Source: Sphingopyxis sp. YR583
GTDB lineage: Bacteria > Pseudomonadota > Alphaproteobacteria > Sphingomonadales > Sphingomonadaceae
Direction of reading: 5' to 3'
Length of the DNA stretch: 64,000 nt
Assembly (NCBI RefSeq): GCF_900108295.1
Contig: NZ_FNWK01000001.1
Span: 1,302,001 to 1,366,000, forward strand
Shown here: positions 57,301 through 62,421 of the stretch, piece after piece
Position numbering within the stretch: position 1 is the first letter of the stretch
How the letters are laid out: each line of letters opens with the position of its first letter
The notes under the pieces: generated by a model
Told to the model about the DNA's origin: nothing
The model's input: the letters and a program-made list of their open reading frames with translations, nothing else
Databases searched by the model: none
Made by a program: the position numbers and the translations under genes

Positions 57301-57868
57301 ACGCGCCCAGCGCGCTGTCAGCCCCCGCATAAAGGCTGCCGGCATTTATATTGATATCGCCCGTGAAGCTGTTCGCGCCGTTCAGGACCAGCGCGCCATT
57401 GCCGGCCTTTATCAGACCGTTCGCCCCGGCGAGAACCGAATCGATCGTACTGATCCCCGTCGCGGTCGTGATCGTCGAGCCCGACGTCCCCAAGGTGATC
57501 GTGCCACCGCTCAGGACATAGCCCGCTGAACTGAAGGTAATATTGCCGATCGTCACCGGCGCGCCCACGGTCACGGTGCCCGCCGTGCCGCCGAACACCG
57601 CATTGTCGAGATCGCCATTGTTCCAGGGCTCAACGAAGGGGCCGCTGACCCCGTCGCCATTGGGGCTCCAGTTGAGGTTCGCGAGGTTCCATGTCCCGGT
57701 GCCACCCGCACCCACAGCGGTTCCATTGGCGTCCCAGTACCGGTCTTCGGCATGCGCAGCGATCGGCGCGCACGCGAGTACGGCCGCAAGCGAAGCGCCG
57801 CAGAGAAGGCGCCGCGAACGCACTTTCGCGTTCCGATCGTCGCGGCGGAGCATCCTCTTATCGGTCAT
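42338..57868 (-). CDS. Giant autotransporter (type V secretion) with beta-strand repeats, 5176 aa
   Basis: A single uninterrupted frame. Signal peptide at residues 1-41 (basic MLRRDDRNAKVRSRR, then LLCGASLAAVLACAP and AHAED). The passenger (about 42-4890) is built from autotransporter-associated beta-strand repeats of the form GAGGLTKSGAGTLTLTGANS/YTG, plus larger repeats: five or more GIASGIGASS-type units in the N-terminal third (about 53.1-55.2 kb), a block of about seven 47-residue GTLNITDGG-type units (47.98-49.0 kb), and five super-modules of about 265 residues carrying FWDG and YGG motifs. The C-terminal autotransporter barrel (about 4893-5176) begins near AGLWGRFESERQRP and ends AGFRVRF. 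The start has GAGGAT upstream. Probably a surface adhesin; ligand unknown. Cysteine is nearly absent from the passenger. Confidence 0.93.
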   Translation of the reverse strand: MTDKRMLRRDDRNAKVRSRRLLCGASLAAVLACAPIAAHAEDRYWDANGTAVGAGGTGTWNLANLNWSPNGDGVSGPFVEPWNNGDLDNAVFGGTAGTVTVGAPVTIGNITFSSAGYVLSGGTITLGTSGSTITTATGISTIDSVLAGANGLIKAGNGALVLNGANSFTGDININAGSLYAGADSALGASGNGIFTAAASNVRLSIAGASTSRIVTIGNGGNLILEGTGSGAARIRGNGSVQLAASGITMSNNLSDYTGRTVFQGCNGTCSTRFTSIGNLGEASSLGAPVTVADGTIIFNQSSQYSDSIIYLGDGDSSNRNWDINGDAGLVRNQGTGTLEITGDIDISAGGGFYAENADFRLLGILSGGNYAFNASAGRHVQLGNANTFTGVAALAGEIRVGKLADIGSESSLGAGTTISLISGTLSYGGAGDASNREWLVNGPANAIQNNGSGALNLSGALVFNAASPNPDTLTLGGSFAGTNIFSGVMSGNGNLVADGAGTWVLGGANVQRGTVTVNGGTLRAGIAGAFGAATGFIVNGGTLDLGGFDLVAPSLTGSGGTVSLGAQTLTVDAKTAQVFGGSIIGSGGLRKTGAGSLTLTGANSYTGATTVGGGRLGLDFSGAGGPVNNIVSASSALVLTGGTLEVVGAAGETNNQSFNGLTVSAGSNTVRAVSGAGGIVNLNLGAIVRAGGLVNFVLPTGGAITTSNADGVLGGWATINGSDYAKVVGGGILAFDASDYTAKDDAGTWADGDIISDTAGAANSPFFGTVTGDVQLGGLRYTAASGSTVTIGAGNRLGIDGTIIVAPSTAATNQLITGGSLTGSAGGGTLGVQHNGTGALTIASTIVDNGGATSFAKSGGGTVRLSAANSYTGGTTLSGGRLEVAQLANGGIASGIGASSADAANLVLESGTLAYTGGVDAVTDRGITLVNGGAERAIQVETGRTVEFSGLVTSPDDAGLTKTGWGTLVLSNAANDYVGVTTITQTSAGNSTLSVNTLSDGGIASGIGAASSDSANLVISNGAKLQYTGGTVAIDRGFTLAAGQGGIDVANAATTLTIGGVAAGAGTLFKDGAGTLILSGTNSYTGDTIVNGGVLRAGSARAFGPGGRNMTVNSGGTLDLGGFDLGFAAVIGGGQIDLGGRTLTTGSGSGVFTGRISGTGGYTRIGSFTQTFSGCNNDYTGVTTIGGNVAIDCIANGGQASGIGASTAAASNLVFATGSLAYTGASASTDRGFALNGNGGLNIVNAGTVLEFSGNITGGGQLQKSGAGTLLLSGNNSSTGSVRIYGGTLRAGSTTALGSGGIQFENAPGTTLDLDGYDNSVAFLFTTGGLQGGAVALGDATLTITNGGSTGVIFGGAISGSGGLVKTGGGYQQLSNCSSSYSGSTVINQGILAVACLDDGGANSSIGSSSSAANNLVLSGGTLQYVGSGGSTNRQFTLGASTASKLDASGTGAIAFTHAGPLTFASANTAQTLTLGGTSTANNILAAQITNNGSGVTRLTKTDAGTWILTNPGSTYTGITTISGGVLGVDKLSNGGLASSIGASSSAAANLVIGNGSTLRYTGAGDTTNRLFTLSAGVTFIESSGTGAIVFTDTGPVTLASNNQARTIALGGTNGGNNTLAGSIGNAGTGVTTLAKNDSGTWVLTGNHSYTGSTNINGGTLFVGGGGTTGSIASALVNNFGTLGFNRSDLLAYGGHIVGTGSLRQAGTGTTVLTGTNSYTGGTTIDAGTLQLGNGGTTGSIVGDVVDNGAFVFNRSDLVNFAGTISGSGVVRQIGSGTTVLSGINSYVGGTSILGGTLQVSADANLGAAVGGLAFSNGTLRTTASFASARNGVLTGTGTILTDAGTTFALNGLISGAGGLTKSGAGILTLGGNNSYAGATDVNAGTLRINGNQSAATGLVTVASGATLAGSGTIGGNVNVLNGGILAPGNSPGTLNINGDLSLAGGSVLNFEFGQADVAGGPLNDLVNVGGNLTLDGTINVSVSPGGNFGGGLYRVFNYGGTFTDNGLTLGSMPAGSNVTVQTSVAGQVNLINSDGLALSFWDGTGGPKFNNAIDGGNGSWHLGGVDNNWTGADGSINAAYADGTYAIFAGAPGTVTVDNGGGAVTATGMQFATDGYTINGAPLTLVGPQSLIRVGDGTAAGADFTATIAANLSGASQLVKTDAGTLVLAAANSYTGGTLINGGVLSVGADSFLGTGGVTLDGGTLRLTDLTFSSARAFDLGAAGGAIEVTNPTTTAILSNGVTGSGGLTKLGAGTLQLGQANSYTGGTTIQDGILFIGSFSGNTTASIVGDVVNNGTLRFGRADAYTYAGAITGTGFLDIVGTGVTTLTGNSNYGGGTRVNGVGGELRIAGGAKVASGGSTTMGRSTLSVDGAGSEFSTAAIGGNIAGNGSTIVLVTNGGTLRTTTGDLNLRALTAAVQFNVDGANSLADLAGGVQGSASFNAPFSTTISAGGMLRTAGASQIGLTTSNTNPIAVTITGTGSNWTSGSSLLMTAGNFSVDQGGAASFTSATFGAAPQAASLSVSGATSRFATTGDLVIGSGNGTGVLTLTDGGRVDVGGTLILANSAGAAGSLNIGGVAGDAAAAAGFLTGAIAFGPGTGELNFNHTGTDYGFSNAISGAGSINHAAGTTRLTGDSSVFTGTTSVAGGTLLVDGTLGGAASLINVATGGTLGGTGTIGGNVAILDGNLNPGDIGGIPGRLTIAGNLSLASAATLNVDFGQANVVGGALNDLIEVGGDLTLDGTLNVAVPPGGSFDPGLYRIINYGGSLTDNGLTADSGYFVQTSVANQVNLVNTTGLTMRFWDGVNGGKNDGVITGGDGLWQASGGNDNWTEYDGSANAPFTDDAFAVFSGVGGTVTVDGSLGAVAASGMQFASDGYIIAGDDIALVAPESVIRVGDGSIGGASYIATIATNLSGIGDVIKSDLGTLVLTGTSSFVGETNVRGGELRLANGGTLTNAEGMIGRDGGEQGIVTVTGTDAGGNASTWTNTGILRVGRLGTGTLNILDGGIVTVADIAYIGDDISGQGTVTVSGQGASGNASTWTGASDIVIGEFGSGTLNITAGGQVSNQSGWIGSNAGAQGIVNVSGVGTNGVASTWMNNADLFVGYDGNGTLNITDGGKVVSVGGQVGGNSDSLGEVLVSGAGSSWDNSGRINVGLFGTGTLRIEGGASVTSNDGIVGGSAQGDAVVSGTGTSWVNSQQLNIGSFGAGSLRIENGASVSSNQGYIGANAVGSAVVTGAGSNWLVTDFSMTVGNDGTGSLLVENGGLVRAEGGFALGLAAGASGTVAVTGAAGNRGIVETSQIGGGLGTVDFSLDGGVLRATQDEAAFFVDFGANDITLGANGGIIDTDGHDIGVAPRFTGAGGLTKDGLGALTLTGGNSYAGATLVNAGTLFVNGDQSAATGLTTVFSSATLGGTGTIGGDVVMQGGAILAPGQSAGTLTINGNLSLAGGSILDYEFGQANVAGGALNDLVNVGGDLILDGTINVSTSAGGTFGPGIYRVFNYGGALTDNGLALGTIPGGAAGVSVQTGIAGQVNLVNSQGLTLSFWDGAAGPKHDGTLDGGDGVWRIAGGSNNWTDANGTINADYAQDSFAIFAAAPGTVTIDNSGGNVLASGMQFAADGYVLTGDALTLTGAQAIVQVGDSSAAGAGYTATIGADLTGTAMLVKTDAGTLVLSGTNSYAGGTAINGGTLRIASDANLGDTAGGLAFGGGTLHTTADVVSGRAVDLVGSGTFLTDAGLTLAGMISGAGDLTKDGAGTLALTVDNDYAGGTSILAGRLEIGGGGTSGAIVGDIVNDGILAFNRSDDRVFAGLITGGGSLEQMGSGRTILTGDHLFTGGTTISAGTLQVGDGGTSGSITGDVVNNGLFVFSRTDTQTFAGVISGSGSVDQNGAGTTILTGSNSYTGTTSVSAGTLLVNGDQSAATGATNVGAGATLGGSGIIGGNVFVDTGATLAPGANAPGTLTINGNLALAAGATLGFEFGRANDVGGPLNDVINIGGDLVLDGTLDVTVPVGGAFDIGLYRIANYAGSLTDNGLALGTLPAGANAQVQTSIAGEVNLINIGAATLNFWDGAAGPKFDNAVNGGDGVWQNSGGNNNWSDISGAVNAGYDDGAFAIFSGSAGTVTIDNSLGAVSASGLQFATDGYLITGDTLTLDGAQAVIRVGDGTAAGAAYVATIDAELAGAAGLVKTDAGTLVLAGSNSYAGGTSINGGTLQIGTDANLGAAGGAIRFDGGTLQTTATLSLARSIDLIGSGGFQTGAGTTLTLAGPLSGTGNFTKSGSGTLVLDGIGTYGGATVANGTMFVNGNYAAATGATNVLAGAVLGGTGTVGGNVTLANGAVLAPGAGAAGTLTIGGNLSLSATTQLDFEFGEAGAVGGTLNDLVNVGGNLVLDGVLNVGVPTGGAFDVGVYRMFNYGGTLTNNGITLGTMPAGANANVQTSIAGQVNLVNSAGLTLNFWDGAAGPKNNGTINGGNGVWQASFGNDNWTGEDGAVNAGYTDGGFAIFGGTGGTVTVDNSLGAVSVAGMQFAANNYVITGGDIALTDATATVRVGDGSAAGAGFTATINSALTGAAGLVKTDAGTLVLGGANAYTGGTQIVGGTLRISRDANLGAASGAVTLDGGTLETSADLTSARGFVVAGGGAIATAAGTVFTYNGLFSGTGGLTKNGAGTLRVTADNSGFAGSTAVAGGTLAVQGSLGGAVTVGSAGRLEGAGRVGSLVNAGVVAPGEGIGSLTVAGDYTGNGGVLEIEAALGGDMSQADRLIVNGATSGNTRVTVVNRGGAGAPTVDGIKIVDVAGASNGTFTLDGDYLFDGEQAVVVGAYGYRLYKNGVSTPQDGDWYLRSALLAGENPQGPLYQPGVPVYEAYVGALQSLNRLPTLQQRVGNRSWAASPIAGAGLWGRFESERQRPDALVSTSDTDRKVDQWQAQLGLDAVLAERSDGAALVGGLTAHYGKADSSVASIFGNGAIDTQGYGVGATMTWYGPQGFYADGQVKLSWFDSDLESNILGSLARGNKGDGQAFSLELGKQTAIGRNLSITPQVQMSYAKVDFDRFADPSMAAVSVAKGESLKTRWGLAIDHQASWKGRAGDTRRTRLYTVLNLGYEWLDGAVSDVSGTPIAHREHRLSGELGLGGSYSWGDDRFTLYTEVSGDTAMADFGAGYNLKGSAGFRVRF
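44025..44843 (-). repeat. Autotransporter super-module, copy 5
   Basis: Runs from LAPGAGAAGTLTIGG to the TDAGTLVLGGANAYTGG unit. It contains FWDGAAGPKNNG and the AFDVGVYRMFNYGG block. Coordinates are approximate. Confidence 0.75.
45185..46010 (-). repeat. Autotransporter super-module, copy 4
   Basis: Starts at LAPGANAPGTLTING and includes AFDIGLYRIANYAGS, FWDGAAGPKFDN and LVKTDAGTLVLAGSNSYAGG. Coordinates are approximate. Confidence 0.75.
46750..47577 (-). repeat. Autotransporter super-module, copy 3
   Basis: Starts at LAPGQSAGTLTINGNLSLAG and includes TFGPGIYRVFNYGG, FWDGAAGPKHDG and LVKTDAGTLVLSGTNSYAGG. Coordinates are approximate. Confidence 0.75.
47980..49010 (-). repeat. Block of about seven 47-residue adhesin-like repeats
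   Basis: Each unit follows the plan VxGxG-x-STW/SW-x-N, then VGxxGxGTLNITDGGxVxS, then GxIGxxxxxxG. It lies between super-modules 2 and 3 and is absent elsewhere in the protein, so it appears as one inserted domain. Confidence 0.75.
49010..49800 (-). repeat. Autotransporter super-module, copy 2
   Basis: Starts near GIPGRLTIAGNLSLAS and includes SFDPGLYRIINYGGS, FWDGVNGGKNDG and VIKSDLGTLVLTGTSSFVG. It is the most divergent of the five copies. Coordinates are approximate. Confidence 0.72.
51300..52092 (-). repeat. Autotransporter super-module, copy 1
   Basis: Starts at LAPGNSPGTLNINGDLSLAG and includes NFGGGLYRVFNYGG, FWDGTGGPKFNN and LVKTDAGTLVLAAANSYTGG. Coordinates are approximate. Confidence 0.75.
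53170..55205 (-). repeat. IGASS-type repeats of the autotransporter N-terminal region
   Basis: At least five units share the pattern GGxASxIGASSxxAxNLVxxxGxLxYTGxxxxTxRxFTL, each about 90-200 residues apart and interleaved with ordinary beta-strand repeats. Two more degenerate units occur nearer the N-terminus (around 56.6 and 57.0 kb). Confidence 0.75.
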
Positions 57869-58416
57869 GGCATATCCTCGAACGCAAAAAACCCGCCGGG
57901 AGAGGCGAGGGGGACAATGGGCTGGCTGATTATTTGACGGCGACAGGGCGCAATTTTGAAATAGGAGCGCCGGGCGGGACGCCCCGACCGGGTATAGCGC
58001 GAGAAAACACGCGACCTCTGCTCATTCGACGACCCCCTGGCTCCGGCGCAGCCGCAAGAGAGCGGGCGGCACCGTTTCGATTGTCATGCGCCCCCTGAAG
58101 GCCGCCCAATCTGCCCAACCACACTGCCTCCGCCGCCGAAGCGGGTCATCGCGGAAAACAGCGCCAGATCGCCCCATCGGAACACCCGACAGAGAACAGC
58201 TGCGGGCTACAAAATAATGGTTTTCAATTAATTACCGACTCACCGTAAATCAGCGTATGTTACGGTATCCGCATCAAAGACTGAGGCCGGTGTCACGTCG
58301 TCAAATGCGTTGTGAAAAAGACGGCCGAAGTTGCCGGGACGTCATCGGCGGCCGTGCACGAACCTCACGCCTGCGTTGGCGAGCGAAAGCCGGTTCCATA
58401 TAAGTTTTCGGCAAGA
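57869..58416. other. Long leader/intergenic region upstream of the autotransporter
   Basis: About 550 bp with no convincing gene. The part 58205-58275 is AT-rich (for example TTTTCAATTAATTACC) and is the likeliest promoter zone for the minus-strand autotransporter gene, which would give a 5' leader of some 350 nt. A GC-rich stretch at 57965-58110 could fold. I see no known riboswitch. Confidence 0.5.
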
Positions 58417-58490
58417 TGGAGCGGGTGAAGGGAATCGAACCCTCGTCACTTGCTTGGGAAGCAAAAGCTCTACCATTGAGCTACACCCGC
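58417..58490 (-). tRNA. tRNA-Gly (anticodon CCC)
   Basis: A 74-nt cloverleaf on the minus strand: acceptor GCGGGTG pairs with CACCCGC, D-arm GCTCAATGGTAGAGC, anticodon stem TTTGC/GCAAG with loop TTCCCAA (anticodon CCC), and T-arm with GGTTCGATTCC. The 3' CCA is encoded. It reads GGG codons. Confidence 0.96.
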
Positions 58491-58562
58491 ACTCGGCAAC
58501 GGCCGATAGGCGGCCTTTGCCGCTATCCGCGCTGCGGGTCAATCCTTGCCGACGGTGAAAGT

Positions 58563-59033
58563 TCAGCGCGCCGTTTCGCAGATCGTTTCCATCGCGACGA
58601 AGGTCGAGGTGCTTGCGACATGCGGCAGACTCGAAATCTTTTCGCCCAAGACGATGCGATAGCGACGGATGTCGGGTGTGCGAACCTTGAGCAGATAATC
58701 GAAGCTGCTCGCGATCATGTGGCACTCCTCGACTTCGGGAATCTGCCGGACTGCGGTGTTGAACTGTTTGAGCGCCTCCTCGCGCGTGTCCGACAGCTTC
58801 ACCTCGGTAAACGCGACATGGTCGAGCCCGACCTTGGCGGGATCGACGATCGCGCGAAAGCCCACGATCAGCCCGCTGTCGACAAGTCGCCTCACGCGCT
58901 GCTGGCACGGTGTTTTCGACAGCCCGACCTGTAACGCGAGTTCGGTAAAGGTGATCCGCCCATCGCGGCCCAGAATCGCGAGGATCTTGCGGTCGAATTC
59001 ATCCAGTTCGACTGTGGAAGAGGAATTTTTCAT
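58563..59033 (-). CDS. Lrp/AsnC family regulator, probable proline-responsive PutR
   Basis: A 156-residue regulator with an N-terminal helix-turn-helix (LDEFDRKILAILGRDGR, then FTELALQVGLSKTPCQQRV) and a C-terminal RAM ligand-binding domain (VAFTEVKLSDTREEALKQF; VEECHMIASSFDYLLKVRT). It is divergent from putA, the arrangement of the alphaproteobacterial proline-responsive activator PutR. Length is standard. Control of putA is inferred from position and family. Confidence 0.92.
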   Translation of the reverse strand: MKNSSSTVELDEFDRKILAILGRDGRITFTELALQVGLSKTPCQQRVRRLVDSGLIVGFRAIVDPAKVGLDHVAFTEVKLSDTREEALKQFNTAVRQIPEVEECHMIASSFDYLLKVRTPDIRRYRIVLGEKISSLPHVASTSTFVAMETICETAR

Positions 59034-59130
59034 TCATATCGACTAGGATTGATCGCAAACTTGGTCAATTCATATATCAATCGCGCCAAAACAAGTCGGA
59101 TCGACTTGCGCCAATATGATATCAGGCGCC

Positions 59131-62100
59131 ATGACCCAAAGCCCCGACCGCGCGCCCATCCGCGCCCTCGCCCGCCGCAGCGAATCCGACATTGTCGCCG
59201 AGCTGCGTAGCGCTCTTGCCACCTCTTCGGCCAGCGTCGACGCCGTGACGCGGCGCGGGCTCGAACTGATTCGCAAGGCTAAGGCCGAGGGTGAGCGCGA
59301 GACGCTCGTCGCGCAACTGATGAACCGCTATCGTCTCTCGACCGAGGAAGGCGTCGTTCTGATGTGCCTCGCCGAGGCGCTGTTGCGCGTGCCGGACAAT
59401 GCGACCGCCAATGCGCTGATCCGCGACAAGATCGCCGGACGCCACTGGAAGGACGGTGAGGATGAGGACAGCCCGCTGATCGTCGCGCTGTCGTCGCGCG
59501 GCCTTTCGCTCGGCTCGGCGACGCTGATGCTCGACGCGATGGGCAGCCGGGCTAACCCGCTGACCTTGCTCAAGTCGATGGTCCGCCGCTCGGGCGAGCC
59601 GGTGATTCGCCAGGCGGCGCTCGCTGCGATGAAGATGCTGGGCCAGCAATTCGTGATGGGCGAGACGATCGACGCTGCGGTCAAGCGCGCCGACAAGGAG
59701 AAGTCCGAACTTGCGAGCTTTGACATGCTCGGCGAAGCCGCGCGCACCGCCGAGGACGCGCAGCGCTATTATGAAAGTTATGCCAATGCCATCGCGCGCA
59801 TCGGCAAGGCCGCGAAGCCGGGCGACCCGCACGCCAATCACGGCATTTCGATCAAGCTGTCGGCGCTTCACCCGCGCTATGAATATCTGCAGGCCGCGCG
59901 CGTTCGCGACGAGCTGATCCCGAATGTCATCGAACTCGCCAAGGCGGCGCGCGCGGTGAACATCCCGCTGATGATCGACGCCGAGGAAAGCGATCGGCTC
60001 GAGCCGCATATGGACGTGTTCGCCGCGTTGATCGACGCGGGCATCGCCGACAACTGGACCGGGCTCGGCATCGTGATCCAGGCGTATCAGAAGCGCGCGC
60101 CGGCGGTGATCGACTGGCTCGCGAACCGCGCGCGGGGGCGCGGGGTCAAGCTTTCGATGCGGCTCGTGAAGGGCGCCTATTGGGATACCGAGATCAAGCG
60201 CGCGCAGACGATGGGGCTCGGCGACTTTCCGGTGTTCACGGCAAAGCTCCACACCGATCTCAACTATATGCGCTGCGCCCAGCTGCTGCGCGATTGCCAG
60301 GATTGCATCTATCCGGCGTTCGCGAGTCATAATGCGATGACGCTCGCCTTTGTGTCCGAACTGTTCGCGGGCGCCGATTACGAGTTGCAACGGCTACATG
60401 GCATGGGCGAGGGCGCGCATGACGCGCTCGTTGCGCTGTTCCCGCCACCGCGCCCAGTGCGCGTCTATGCACCCGTCGGCACGCACCGCGACCTGCTCGC
60501 CTATCTCGTCCGCCGCCTGCTCGAAAATGGCGCGAACTCCAGCTTCGTGCATCAATTCTCCGACCCTGGCGTCACCGCCGAGCAGCTTGCGGTCGATCCG
60601 CGCAGCGTCGCGAGCGCCGCACCGTCGAATATCGCGACGGGCCTCGGACTCTTTAACCCCGTCCGGCGCAATTCGCGCGGCTATGATCTTGGCGAGCCGG
60701 GCGTGCCCGAAGCGCTCGTTTCGGCGATCGGCGCCGCGCGGCGGAGCGATCTTGTCGCGGCGCCGATCGTCGGCGGTGTTCCGCGACAGGGCAAGGTCGA
60801 GGCGGTACGCAATCCCGCAACCGGCGCCGTCGTCGGGCAGGTGATCGAGGCCGATGCCGCCACCGTTGCCGATGCCGTCGCGGCTGCCCGCAAAGCACAA
60901 GGCGACTGGAGCCTCGCTGGCGGCGCCTTCCGCGCCGAGCGGCTCGAACGCGCTGCCGACCTGCTCGAGGAGCATGACGCGCTTTTCCTCGGCCTCGCGA
61001 TCGACGAGGCGGGAAAGACGCTGGTCGATGCGGTTGCCGAGGTGCGCGAAGCGGTCGATTTCCTGCGCTATTATGCGGCGCAGGCGCGTGCCGATTTCAC
61101 CTATCCGGTGGCGCTCCCCGGCCCGACAGGCGAACGCAACGAGTTGATGCTTGAGGGCAAGGGCGTGTTCGTGTGCATCAGCCCGTGGAACTTCCCGCTC
61201 GCCATCTTCCTCGGACAGGTGTCGGCGGCGCTCGCCGCAGGCAACAGCGTCCTCGCAAAACCCGCCGAACAGACCCCGCTCATCGCGCACGCGGCGGTCG
61301 AACTGCTGCTCGAAGCTGGCATTCCCGGCGATGTGTTGCATTACCTCCCCGGCCGCGGCGAGACCGTCGGCGCGGCGCTGACGAGCAACAATGACATCAT
61401 CGGCGTCGCCTTCACCGGTTCGACCGAGGTCGCGCGGATGATCAACCGCAGCCTCGCCGGGCGCGACGGCCCGATCGCGACCTTGATCGCCGAAACGGGC
61501 GGCGCGAACGCGATGATCGTCGATTCGACCGCGCTGCCCGAACAGGTTGCGCGCGACGCTGTCGCCTCGGCTTTCCAGTCGGCGGGCCAGCGCTGTTCGG
61601 CGCTGCGCCTGCTGTGCGTGCAGGAAGATGTCGCCGACACGATGATCGAGATGGTCGCGGGCGCGATGGCCGAACTCAATGTCGGCGATCCTTCGATCCT
61701 CGCGACCGACGTGGGCCCGATCATCGACGACGAGGCGCAGGCGAACATCGCCGCCTATGTCGCCGAGGCGCGCGCCGCGGGCCGCGTAATTGCCGAGGCG
61801 GGCCGCACGAACTTGCCCGCCGCTGGCCATTTCGTTCCCCCGGTGGCGATCCGGCTCGATCATGTCACCGATCTGAAGCGCGAGATTTTCGGCCCCGTGC
61901 TTCACGTCGCGACATGGAAGGGCGGCGAACTCGATGCACTCATCGATGCGATCAACGCCTCGGGCTATGGCCTCACGCTCGGCGTCCACACGCGCATCGA
62001 CGGCGTTGCCGCGCATATCGCGGCGCGCGCGCAAGTCGGCAACGTCTATGTCAACCGCAACCAGATCGGCGCGATCGTCGGCTCGCAGCCGTTCGGCGGT

Positions 62101-62226
62101 CGCGGCCTGTCGGGCACCGGCCCCAAGGCTGGCGGTCCGCACTACCTGCATCGTTTTGCCGAGGAGAAGTCGATTTCGACCGACATCACCGCGGCGGGGG
62201 GCAATGCGGCGCTGATGGCAAGCTGA
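59131..62226 (+). CDS. putA: Bifunctional proline dehydrogenase / L-glutamate gamma-semialdehyde dehydrogenase
   Basis: About 1031 residues that oxidise proline to glutamate in two steps. The FAD-dependent proline dehydrogenase part shows GISIKLSALHPRYE, RLVKGAYWDTEIKRAQ and HNAMTLAFV; the NAD-dependent aldehyde dehydrogenase part shows ISPWNFPLAIFLGQ, GVAFTGSTEVA, the catalytic glutamate in IAETGGANAMIVDSTA, and the catalytic cysteine in SAGQRCSALRLL. There is no N-terminal ribbon-helix-helix domain, so it does not repress itself, consistent with the divergent Lrp-type gene. In-frame ATGs at 59116 and 59131 are both possible; the second has AGGCGCC upstream. Confidence 0.96.
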   Translation: MTQSPDRAPIRALARRSESDIVAELRSALATSSASVDAVTRRGLELIRKAKAEGERETLVAQLMNRYRLSTEEGVVLMCLAEALLRVPDNATANALIRDKIAGRHWKDGEDEDSPLIVALSSRGLSLGSATLMLDAMGSRANPLTLLKSMVRRSGEPVIRQAALAAMKMLGQQFVMGETIDAAVKRADKEKSELASFDMLGEAARTAEDAQRYYESYANAIARIGKAAKPGDPHANHGISIKLSALHPRYEYLQAARVRDELIPNVIELAKAARAVNIPLMIDAEESDRLEPHMDVFAALIDAGIADNWTGLGIVIQAYQKRAPAVIDWLANRARGRGVKLSMRLVKGAYWDTEIKRAQTMGLGDFPVFTAKLHTDLNYMRCAQLLRDCQDCIYPAFASHNAMTLAFVSELFAGADYELQRLHGMGEGAHDALVALFPPPRPVRVYAPVGTHRDLLAYLVRRLLENGANSSFVHQFSDPGVTAEQLAVDPRSVASAAPSNIATGLGLFNPVRRNSRGYDLGEPGVPEALVSAIGAARRSDLVAAPIVGGVPRQGKVEAVRNPATGAVVGQVIEADAATVADAVAAARKAQGDWSLAGGAFRAERLERAADLLEEHDALFLGLAIDEAGKTLVDAVAEVREAVDFLRYYAAQARADFTYPVALPGPTGERNELMLEGKGVFVCISPWNFPLAIFLGQVSAALAAGNSVLAKPAEQTPLIAHAAVELLLEAGIPGDVLHYLPGRGETVGAALTSNNDIIGVAFTGSTEVARMINRSLAGRDGPIATLIAETGGANAMIVDSTALPEQVARDAVASAFQSAGQRCSALRLLCVQEDVADTMIEMVAGAMAELNVGDPSILATDVGPIIDDEAQANIAAYVAEARAAGRVIAEAGRTNLPAAGHFVPPVAIRLDHVTDLKREIFGPVLHVATWKGGELDALIDAINASGYGLTLGVHTRIDGVAAHIAARAQVGNVYVNRNQIGAIVGSQPFGGRGLSGTGPKAGGPHYLHRFAEEKSISTDITAAGGNAALMAS

Positions 62227-62332
62227 GGCAGTTTTTCTGATGGACCGCGAGGCCTGATACAGAGTGGACGGCTGTCCCAGGCGATACGTCCGAAAGCGTC
62301 ACGCGGCTTTTACCGCGGCGACCTTATGTTCT

Positions 62333-62358
62333 GGTTGCCCCCCGCAGTGGGGGCAACC
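62333..62358. terminator. Hairpin after putA
   Basis: GGTTGCCCCC, loop CGCAGT, then GGGGGCAACC form a perfect 10-bp stem, followed by TATATTTTG. It lies in the convergent gap between putA and the TPR gene and probably ends one or both transcripts. Confidence 0.65.
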
Positions 62359-62421
62359 TATATTTTGCCATGCGATGTGCAACTGTTTTTAGCGGTTTTT
62401 AGCTCATCTACCCGTTCAAAA

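Noticed and set aside
42338..57868. Regular DNA repeats considered as a CRISPR array
   Set aside because: The repeats are coding, imperfect and of variable spacing within one open frame; no cas genes are present.
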